Assembly (NCBI GenBank): GCA_016928395.1
Contig: JAFGKV010000158.1
Location: 1-21,273, forward strand
Length of the DNA: 21,273 bases
DNA from: Candidatus Fermentibacterota bacterium
GTDB taxonomy: Bacteria; JAFGKV01
Direction: 5' to 3'
Shown in pieces: positions 14,821 to 21,273 of the stretch. Below the pieces are notes generated by a model. That model was not told the DNA's origin, searched no databases, and saw only the letters and a list, made by a program, of their open reading frames with translations. The first letter of the stretch is position 1. Each line of letters starts with the position of its first letter. Made by a program: the position numbers and the translations under genes.

Positions 14821-17241
14821 ATGGCGAGGATTCTGTGGTCCCTGGCGGTAGTCCTGCTGGCGGCCGTCCCGAGTCAAGCCATTGACATCGGTGATCTGCA
14901 TACAAACAACTCCCAAGGTCAGACGCTCTGGAACGGAAGCATCGTCACCGTCTCCGGAGTGATAACCGTCGGAGTTGGAACCTTCTCAACCACCTACACG
15001 GACGCCTATGTTCAGGATGTCACTGGTGGTATCATGGTCTACCATCCCGCCATTCCCGTGAACTTCGCCTTGGGCGACAGCGTGACCTTGACGGGCGAGA
15101 TTCAGCAGTACAGGGGCATGCTCGAACTCGTGCCGGACAGTGCCCAGGTAGAGTTGCATGCCTCCAATGTGCTCGTTCCCGATACGACTGTAGTGACCTG
15201 TCTGGGGGTGACCCAGACGTTCCAGCCCGACTACAGCGAGCCGAATGAAGGCAGGCTGGTACTGATCGAGAATGTGACCTACTCGGGCATATGGCCGTCG
15301 CCGGGCAACTCCGGCGGTGTCACCATCAACGACGGTACCGGAAGCTGTGTGCTCTATATAGACCGTGATACGGATTTGGACGAGATGACCCCTCCCGCGG
15401 GTACTTTCTCCGTTGTCGGCGTCATCAAGCAGTACGGAGGGTTCAACCCGCCATGGACTGGCGACTACGAGGTGCTTGCTCGTTACAGCCAGGATATCAT
15501 CTTTCCCAATGCACCAAGGATTCTGACAGGCCCCGTTGAAACAGCTATTCAACCGACTTCCGTGACTGTTGTCTGGACAACAGACGTGCCGTCCAGCAGT
15601 GTCGTGGAGTATGGGCTCACCACGACGTACGGAACCACCGTGACCGATGCAACCCTGGTGACGGATCATGCGGTCGATTTGACCGGTTTGACTCCCGGCA
15701 CCATCTATCATTTCAGGGTGAAATCGGCAGATGCCAATGGAACTACGGTGAGCGGCGACCGAGTGTTCTCGTCGGGATCTGCGGCCGGCTCCACCGGAGA
15801 GATGCAGGTCTACTTCAATAAGAGTGTCGAAACAGCCTACTCCACCGGTGTCCCCGCCCAGACCGTGGCAGACCTTTCATCAGTGGTGGTGCCGAGGCTC
15901 GATGCGGCGACCCACACCATCGATGCGTGTCTCTACAGCTTCAGTCTGATCAATGTGCGGGATGCCCTGATCGCGGCGCACAACCGGGGTGTGCTCGTCC
16001 GCTTCATCTACGAGACGGAGAATTACTCATCATACATCGGCAACCTCATATCGGCCGGCATTCCCTGTATTGCGGATGACTACGGTTCTAACGATGGCGC
16101 AGGCATCATGCACAACAAGTTCTTTGTCATCGACGCCGATGCCAGGGGCGAGGCAGACCCGGCCAATGACTGGGTTCTGACCGGAAGCTGGAACGCAACC
16201 ATCTCCGGCAACAACCCGGGGCAGAATCATCAGAACATGGTGTTCATTCAGGACCAGGCCCTGGCGGGCACCTATACCCGGGAGTTCGAGGAGATGTGGG
16301 GATCCACCACCATGACTCCTTCTCCGGTGAACTCCCGTTTTGGCGCCAACAAGACGAACAACACGCCGCATCGCTTCGTCATCAACGGGATCGGTGTGGA
16401 GTCGTACATGAGCCCTTCGGATGCCGTATCCCAGATGATGGCGGACGCCATTCTCGCTGCGCAGAAATCCTGCTTCTTCGCCCTTATGTCGTTTACCCGC
16501 TGGACGCAACATGATGCACTGCAGTACCAGTGGTACAATGCAGCGCCTTGTTTCCAACTCCGCGGGGTGTTCGACAGCGCACAAGGCGGCCCTACCAGCG
16601 GCAGCAGATATCACGACATGATCGCAGACGCGTATGCCGTCGATCCGTGGGATCCCCCTGCTGACGACATTCAGCTTGATGCCGAGGGCGGAACTCTCCA
16701 TCACAAGTATGCGATTCTAGACGCCAATGACACGGCGGGCAATCCGACGGTCATCACAGGTTCGCACAACTGGTCCAGTGCCGCAGAGACGATCAATGAT
16801 GAGAACACCCTGTTGATCCATTCGCCGTTGATCGCCAATCTCTACCTCCAAGAGTTCGCGGCCCGCTATCACGCCGCCGGTGGGGTTCAGCCATTGGTTC
16901 CGGTGGATGACCTGGCGGTGACCCTGAACGCGCAAGGGTCGGATCTGGTGATGACGTGGGATCCTGTTGCCTGCGGGTACAGCTATGCGCTGTATCGTTT
17001 TACCACCGCCCATGGAGATACGACCGGAGCCACGCCACACGCGATCATTCCCATGCAGCCGACGACCTACACCGATGTCGGAGCTCTGGGGAATCCTTCG
17101 GTGAACTACTTTTACTACGTGGTGCCGCGGAACATGGGTGGCGATCCGTTCGGGACCGGCGCCCGTTTCGGCGAGTTCGATTACGGCGCAGACATCCCGG
17201 CGAGCATGAGGATTGTTGTGGGAAATGAGCAGTCCCGCTGA
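14821..17241 (+). CDS. secreted phospholipase D-like protein with OB-folds and Fn3 domains
   Basis: The 806-residue product has a signal peptide (to SQA, about residue 20) and an AAGGAG site 6 nt before the ATG. Residues about 22-125 and 140-230 are OB-fold modules like those of the preceding gene. About 238-320 is a Fn3-type domain (PTSVTVVWTTD, TPGTIYHFRVKSA). About 330-705 is a PLD domain with two complete HKD motifs: HNKFFVID (H431, K433, D438, then GSWN) and HHKYAILD (H627, K629, D634, then GSHNWS). A final Fn3-like domain closes the protein. Two intact HKD motifs give an active site for phosphodiester cleavage, of phospholipid or nucleic acid. The OB-folds favour DNA or RNA, but this is inference. 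Its 3' end overlaps the macrodomain gene by 17 nt. Confidence 0.88.
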   Translation: MARILWSLAVVLLAAVPSQAIDIGDLHTNNSQGQTLWNGSIVTVSGVITVGVGTFSTTYTDAYVQDVTGGIMVYHPAIPVNFALGDSVTLTGEIQQYRGMLELVPDSAQVELHASNVLVPDTTVVTCLGVTQTFQPDYSEPNEGRLVLIENVTYSGIWPSPGNSGGVTINDGTGSCVLYIDRDTDLDEMTPPAGTFSVVGVIKQYGGFNPPWTGDYEVLARYSQDIIFPNAPRILTGPVETAIQPTSVTVVWTTDVPSSSVVEYGLTTTYGTTVTDATLVTDHAVDLTGLTPGTIYHFRVKSADANGTTVSGDRVFSSGSAAGSTGEMQVYFNKSVETAYSTGVPAQTVADLSSVVVPRLDAATHTIDACLYSFSLINVRDALIAAHNRGVLVRFIYETENYSSYIGNLISAGIPCIADDYGSNDGAGIMHNKFFVIDADARGEADPANDWVLTGSWNATISGNNPGQNHQNMVFIQDQALAGTYTREFEEMWGSTTMTPSPVNSRFGANKTNNTPHRFVINGIGVESYMSPSDAVSQMMADAILAAQKSCFFALMSFTRWTQHDALQYQWYNAAPCFQLRGVFDSAQGGPTSGSRYHDMIADAYAVDPWDPPADDIQLDAEGGTLHHKYAILDANDTAGNPTVITGSHNWSSAAETINDENTLLIHSPLIANLYLQEFAARYHAAGGVQPLVPVDDLAVTLNAQGSDLVMTWDPVACGYSYALYRFTTAHGDTTGATPHAIIPMQPTTYTDVGALGNPSVNYFYYVVPRNMGGDPFGTGARFGEFDYGADIPASMRIVVGNEQSR

Positions 17242-17776
17242 TTCGGTATGGGAGCGAATCCAACTGACGTGCGGTGACATCACCGCATGGCACGGCGACG
17301 CCATCGTGAATGCGGCCAATAGGTCGTTGCTGGGCGGTAAAGGAGTGGACGGCGCCATCCACCGCGCAGCAGGCCCAAGGCTCACGGATGAGTGCCGGGC
17401 GATAGGTGGCTGCATGACCGGAGATGCGAAGCGCACGGGGGCCTACGAGCTGCCCGTGCGCTGGGTCATTCACACGGTCGGCCCTGTCTGGCGAGGCGGC
17501 GGCAGGGGAGAGGAGGCGTTACTCTCCCGGTGCCACCGCAGGAGCCTTGAGCTGGCGGCCGAGGTCGGGGCCCAGACTGTGGCGTTTCCCGCCATCAGCA
17601 CCGGCGCATATGGGTATCCCGTCGATGAGGCCGCCCGGGGTGCGCTGCCTACCGTTGCCGACTTCCTGTCCCGTCACCCGATTCCCCAGCACGTGACCTT
17701 CATGCTGTTTAGCACTGCGGCTTTGGATGTGTGGCGGCGGGTGTTGGAGGAACTCAAGCAGGAGTCTATGCCATGA
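17225..17776 (+). CDS. macrodomain protein, ADP-ribose binding/hydrolase type
   Basis: The 183-residue product is a single macrodomain of the MacroD/YmdB type: CGDITAWHGDAIVNAANRSLLGGKGVDGAIHRAAGP near the start, EC, TGAYELPVRWVIHTVGPVW, and AFPAISTGAYGYPVDEAA. The Asn-rich and GGKGVDGAIH loop and the STGAYGYP loop are the ADP-ribose-binding elements. Members remove O-acetyl groups from O-acetyl-ADP-ribose or mono-ADP-ribose from proteins; which applies here is not visible. No signal peptide is seen, so it is cytosolic. ATG 17225 lies within the end of the PLD gene and has no good ribosome binding site nearby, so it may depend on coupling; TTG codons at 17213 and 17216 are alternatives. Its stop overlaps the panD start as ATGA. 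Confidence 0.93.
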   Translation: MSSPADSVWERIQLTCGDITAWHGDAIVNAANRSLLGGKGVDGAIHRAAGPRLTDECRAIGGCMTGDAKRTGAYELPVRWVIHTVGPVWRGGGRGEEALLSRCHRRSLELAAEVGAQTVAFPAISTGAYGYPVDEAARGALPTVADFLSRHPIPQHVTFMLFSTAALDVWRRVLEELKQESMP

Positions 17777-18126
17777 TGCGTCGAATGCTTCGCGCGAAGA
17801 TCCACCGAGTCCGGATAACGGCTACCTATCTGGACTATGAGGGCAGTCTTGGTATTGCCCGCGAGCTCATGGAAGCCTCAGGCATCCTTCCTTGGGAGGA
17901 AGTATACGTCGCCAATGTCACCACAGGTGAGCGATTCACAACCTACGCGTTCGAGACACCTCCGAAAACAGGAGTTGCACTCTACGGCGCGGCGGCTCGA
18001 CTCGGTGCGGTGGACGATTTGGCCATCGTCATGACATATGCCGGTGTCGACGACGCCAACGCTGCGTCACATCGGCCCGTGGTGGTACGGATGGAGGACG
18101 ACGGGATTACGATGCGAGGGTTGTAG
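17773..18126 (+). CDS. panD: aspartate 1-decarboxylase proenzyme
   Basis: The 117-residue protein matches PanD, which makes beta-alanine from aspartate for pantothenate and CoA. It begins MRRMLRAKIHRVRIT and has YEGSLGI, where cleavage between Gly24 and Ser25 would make the pyruvoyl group. With ATG 17773 the Ser is residue 25, exactly as in E. coli, which supports this start, as does AGGAG 8 nt upstream. NVTTGERFTTYAF and GAAARLGAVDDLAIVMTY are also conserved. It is slightly shorter than the usual 126 or so. The ATG overlaps the macrodomain stop, so the pair is probably translated together. Its 3' end overlaps the convergent ABC gene by 20 bp. Confidence 0.95.
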   Translation: MMRRMLRAKIHRVRITATYLDYEGSLGIARELMEASGILPWEEVYVANVTTGERFTTYAFETPPKTGVALYGAAARLGAVDDLAIVMTYAGVDDANAASHRPVVVRMEDDGITMRGL

Positions 18127-19900
18127 GAGCAATAGCTTCGCCAAACTGCTGCGACCAGAAGCGCCGGAAGGGCTCGCAGCGCCGAAGCAGCTCGGTGCAG
18201 TTGCCCTCGTCCAGTACCCTGCCCCTCTCCATGACGACGATGCGATCTACGGCGCGGATGGTGCCGATGCGATGTGCGATGGTGATGGATGTACGGCCGT
18301 GCAGGAGTCTGCGGAGCGCCTCCTGCACTAACCGTTCCGACGTTGAATCCAACGCGCTGGTGGCTTCATCGAATACAATGATCGGCGCGTCACGCAGGAT
18401 GGCCCGGGCAATGGAGATTCTCTGCTTCTCGCCCCCTGACAACCGGGCACCCTGCTCGCCCAAGACCGTGTCATAGCCATCCGGCAGATGCTGGATGACA
18501 TCATGGATGAGCGCCGCCTTGCAGGCGGCTTCGAGGTCAGCAAGCGTAGCCGAGGGACGGGCGAACTGGAGATTCTCCGCCACCGAAGCATTGAACAGAA
18601 ACGTATCCTGATCCACGTAGGCAATGTGGGAGCGGAGATCATCGAGCCTCAACTCCCGCAGGTCTACCCCGTCCACCAAGACCGCGCCTTCCTGGGGATC
18701 GTAGAACCGGCAGAGCAGGTTCAACACTGTGGTCTTGCCCGCACCAGATGGGCCGAACATGGCAACGGCCTCACCTGGTCGTACCTCCAGAGAAAAATCG
18801 CGCAGTACCGGCGTCTCCTGCTCATACGAGAAGGTAATGCCGCGGAACGATACGTGGCCGCGCACATTCGTGAGCCGGCGGGCGTCGGGTGCATCGACGA
18901 TCAGCGGTGTGGCATCAAGCACTTCCAGGATGCGATCCAGGCAGGCGAGTGACGACTGGATTTGAATGTTGAGCGAAGCAAATGCCGTGACCGGCCCATA
19001 GAACGCTCTCCCCAGGACAAAGAAGAAGCCGAACAATGTGCCGGGTGTCATAGCACCGGTCTGAATTTCCCGCACGCCGGCAATGAGAACCACGATACCT
19101 CCGGCAGCCACCAGCATGGCAGTGGCCTGCGAGTGGTATGCCTCGACCATCCCCCGTTTGACGGAGAGGCTGAACAGGGTTTGCACCTGATCCGTGAACC
19201 TGGCCACTCTGAGCGACTCGCGGCTGAGGGTCTTGATGAGACGCATGCCTGCCATAGCTTCCTGCAGTGAGCGCGTCACCACCGCCAGTTGCTCCTGAAG
19301 CCGCATGGACAATACGCGGGCCCTACGGTTGAAGAAGCGGGTGACGAGGATAATGAACGGCACCAACAGGGCGCTGAGCAGCGTCAGTTTCCATGAACGG
19401 CTCACTACGAGGTAGATGGCGCTGAGTCCCAGGATGAGTTGGCTCAAGACCGTGAGAACTGTCGAGGTGAGCAAACCCTGTACACCCCCGACATCGTTGA
19501 GCACCCTCGAAATCAGGTCTCCAGCCGGATGGTACTGCACGAAGGATAGATCGAGTTCATGTATGTGACGGTACAGGTCCCGTCTGAGGTCGCGGACTAT
19601 TCCGGATCCTACTGTGTAGATGAGGTAGCGATTCAGCAGGTACGCGCCGACCGCGACGAGGAAGAGAACGCCGTAGATGCCCCCCAGCTTCATGAGCCTT
19701 GACCAGTCCTTCTCCAGAAGAACCTTGTCCACCGCGTAGATGGTAAGCAGAAACGGAATCCACAGCGATGCCAGGGTTTGCAGAAGAAGAAGCACTGTCA
19801 GGCCACCCATCCTCAGCCGATAGGGCTTCAGGTAGGGGAGTACCCGGCGGGCGATAGACCACGGAGATCGGGGATACTGAGGATGATGCACGGACGCCAC
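18107..19900 (-). CDS. ABC exporter, MsbA/lipid A or multidrug type
   Basis: The 597-residue protein is a half-size ABC exporter. Residues about 15-310 form a membrane domain with about six hydrophobic segments and the LSRVL-like coupling region (DLISRVLNDVGGVQ). The ATPase half has Walker A GPSGAGKTT (383-391, K389), a Q-loop (YVDQDTFLF), signature LSGGEKQR (487-494), Walker B IIVFDEATSALD (E512) and the switch His in IAHRIGTI. It should work as a homodimer exporting lipid, lipopolysaccharide precursor or drug; the substrate cannot be told. GTG 19900 is the most upstream start and lacks a clear ribosome binding site; GTG 19891 is an alternative, and later starts would cut the conserved N-terminal RRVLPYLKPY region. 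It is divergent from the glycerate kinase and convergent with panD, with overlap. Confidence 0.93.
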   Translation of the reverse strand: MASVHHPQYPRSPWSIARRVLPYLKPYRLRMGGLTVLLLLQTLASLWIPFLLTIYAVDKVLLEKDWSRLMKLGGIYGVLFLVAVGAYLLNRYLIYTVGSGIVRDLRRDLYRHIHELDLSFVQYHPAGDLISRVLNDVGGVQGLLTSTVLTVLSQLILGLSAIYLVVSRSWKLTLLSALLVPFIILVTRFFNRRARVLSMRLQEQLAVVTRSLQEAMAGMRLIKTLSRESLRVARFTDQVQTLFSLSVKRGMVEAYHSQATAMLVAAGGIVVLIAGVREIQTGAMTPGTLFGFFFVLGRAFYGPVTAFASLNIQIQSSLACLDRILEVLDATPLIVDAPDARRLTNVRGHVSFRGITFSYEQETPVLRDFSLEVRPGEAVAMFGPSGAGKTTVLNLLCRFYDPQEGAVLVDGVDLRELRLDDLRSHIAYVDQDTFLFNASVAENLQFARPSATLADLEAACKAALIHDVIQHLPDGYDTVLGEQGARLSGGEKQRISIARAILRDAPIIVFDEATSALDSTSERLVQEALRRLLHGRTSITIAHRIGTIRAVDRIVVMERGRVLDEGNCTELLRRCEPFRRFWSQQFGEAIAPTTLAS

Positions 19901-19914
19901 CAGAGGTGAGGATT

Positions 19915-21243
19915 GTGGAATCGGAATTTGACATCAGGTTAGAGCAGACAGACGGTGAGGTCAAGACTGAGGATGACGTGGCGAGGGCCTGGGGTGTGCT
20001 CCACAAAATCGCCAGGGCCGCATTGGAGGCGGTCCAACCCTGTCGTCTGATGTCTCGAATTCTCGCGCCGAGCCCTGCGGGCACGGTGATGCTGCGCCGC
20101 GGAACATCCTTGACCGGCCTGTCATACCGAAGGCTTTTCGTCGTGGCTTTGGGCAAGGCCGCCCCCGCCATGGCCGCTGCCGCGTCCACATATCTCTCGG
20201 CCCCGTTTGTGGGAATTGGCGTTGCCCCAAAGGGTGTGGTTTCCACGCTGCCCGGCTGGTTGTGGCTTCAAGGTGATCATCCTATCCCAACATGGAGGAG
20301 CGTACGTGGCGCTTTGGCTATCAGGTCAACCCTGACAGAGGCCACACGGGAAGACCTCGCTCTGGTTCTTCTGTCCGGAGGGTCATCGGCTCTCGCCGCT
20401 CTTCCTGTCGACCGGGACACGACTCGGCTGCGAACCCTTACGCAACGACTCCTCGAAGAGGGTGCCTCCATCTACGAACTGAACGAGGCTCGCCGACAGA
20501 TCGATCTCATGAAAGGGGGAGGCATGGCGAGGTGGGCCTGCCCCGCACAGGTGGTTGGCCTGATCCTTTCGGATGTTCCCGGAAATCCTTTGTGGGTAAT
20601 CGGCTCCGGACCAACGACAGGCGCGACCCCTGTCGCGGTACAACGATCCCCTCTAGTCATCTCTGCCCTTGATGCGTTCTCTTCACCACAACGCATGCCG
20701 CGACCACGTTGCCCGTTCCCATCGCCGCTGAATTTCATCGTAGGATCCAATGAAACCGCGCTTGAGGCTGCCGCCCATGCGGCCCGTGCACACCGTTGTC
20801 AGGTGGATATGCGCCCGGGAGGGCTCCGAGGCGAAGCCCGCGAGATTGGTCGCCGTCTCGGCCACGAAGCGCTCCAGCGTGCGGCTGCGCATCATCGCCA
20901 TTGCATCGTCCTGGGTGGGGAGACCACGGTGACCGTACGAGGTAGGGGAGTGGGAGGACGAAACACCGAACTGGCTATGGCCTTTGCGATGACGGTGGCG
21001 TATCAGCGTTCAGTGTGGCTGCTCACACTGGCCACCGACGGAGTCGATGGGATATCGCCTGCTGCAGGGGCACTGGTTGGTCCACAGACAATGCAGCAGG
21101 CAATGAACGCAGGCATGGATCCCCAGCGGGCGATGGAAGACAATGCCAGCTATGACTTCCTGAGCGCCGCCGGGGCCACCCTGCGTACAGGCCCCACAAA
21201 CACCAATGTGGCAGATATCGCGCTCGTCCTCATCAATCCCTAA
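19915..21243 (+). CDS. glycerate 2-kinase, MOFRL family
   Basis: The product (442 residues from GTG 19915) matches the DUF4147-MOFRL glycerate 2-kinases, which phosphorylate D-glycerate to 2-phosphoglycerate. Visible family marks are VALGKAAPAMAAAA (about 75-88), GDHPIPTWRS, LLSGGSSAL, NEARRQIDLMKGGGMA, LILSDVPGN, and in the C-terminal MOFRL part VLGGETTVTVRGRGVGGRNTELA, TDGVDGISPAAGAL and GPTNTNVADI. Length is normal. GTG 19915 has GAGGTGA 8 nt upstream; GTG 19906 in the same frame lacks a site. It is divergent from the ABC exporter with only about 14 bp between start codons, so its promoter must lie within the exporter's coding sequence. Nothing is recognised in the last 30 bases. Confidence 0.93.
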   Translation: MESEFDIRLEQTDGEVKTEDDVARAWGVLHKIARAALEAVQPCRLMSRILAPSPAGTVMLRRGTSLTGLSYRRLFVVALGKAAPAMAAAASTYLSAPFVGIGVAPKGVVSTLPGWLWLQGDHPIPTWRSVRGALAIRSTLTEATREDLALVLLSGGSSALAALPVDRDTTRLRTLTQRLLEEGASIYELNEARRQIDLMKGGGMARWACPAQVVGLILSDVPGNPLWVIGSGPTTGATPVAVQRSPLVISALDAFSSPQRMPRPRCPFPSPLNFIVGSNETALEAAAHAARAHRCQVDMRPGGLRGEAREIGRRLGHEALQRAAAHHRHCIVLGGETTVTVRGRGVGGRNTELAMAFAMTVAYQRSVWLLTLATDGVDGISPAAGALVGPQTMQQAMNAGMDPQRAMEDNASYDFLSAAGATLRTGPTNTNVADIALVLINP

Positions 21244-21273
21244 GGAATCAAATCGCCTCCCGCGGGTCTCTGA

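Noticed and set aside
19557-20246. 229-codon minus-strand frame across the exporter start and the glycerate kinase
   Set aside because: It overlaps two strong genes in other frames and shows no domain.
1-21273. Mobile elements, CRISPR arrays, tRNA or rRNA genes
   Set aside because: No transposase, integrase, repeat-spacer pattern or cloverleaf-like stretch was recognised; gaps are short and genes are chromosomal in type.

Overview
The window looks like ordinary chromosomal DNA from an uncultured, diderm, moderately GC-rich bacterium. Reasons: a housekeeping block in tight operon form, lipoproteins with lipobox signal peptides, and secreted multidomain proteins with OB-fold, Fn3-like and PLD modules ending in a short 'WGAIK' type tail. 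The secreted-protein style recalls FCB-like or delta-type candidate phyla (Eisenbacteria/Krumholzibacteria-like), but that placement is an inference from memory and is not firm. I see no mobile element, phage, CRISPR array, tRNA or rRNA.

Left part (1-5327): the start of a small Smr-domain protein runs off the left edge on the minus strand. Divergent from it is a compact operon nadD-polA-coaE-prfB, with gaps of 1 nt or ATGA/28-nt overlaps. It covers NAD synthesis, DNA repair/replication, CoA synthesis and translation termination. prfB carries the classical programmed +1 frameshift (CTT TGA at 4301-4306), so its true start is 4235 and not the in-frame ATG at 4338.

Middle part (5542-11273): a beta-CASP metallo-beta-lactamase RNase-like protein is followed by two tandem lipoproteins of the sulfatase/alkaline-phosphatase superfamily. 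Both have Thr where a sulfatase needs Cys/Ser, plus an Asp...Thr...Asp-His metal site, so they are probably phosphodiesterases or phosphotransferases of the envelope and not FGly sulfatases. A convergent small lipoprotein with a bacterial FW/NBR1-like Ig domain follows.

Right-middle part (12039-18126): an S41 C-terminal processing protease, two secreted proteins built on paralogous tandem OB-folds (one short, one fused to Fn3 and a two-HKD phospholipase D/nuclease domain), then a macrodomain protein and PanD. The last three genes overlap (17 nt, then ATGA), suggesting a translationally linked run.

Right end (18107-21243): an MsbA-like ABC exporter on the minus strand overlaps the panD 3' end by 20 bp. 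Its start codon lies about 14 bp from the start of a divergent MOFRL-type glycerate 2-kinase.

No clearly new defence or genetic-element system stands out. The best candidates for new biology are the Thr-type 'sulfatase' lipoprotein pair, the OB/OB-Fn3-PLD secreted pair, and the coupled macrodomain-panD genes. No gene-free stretch exceeds 300 bases; the longest (186-329, 5328-5541, 9146-9358, 11805-12038) are described below.
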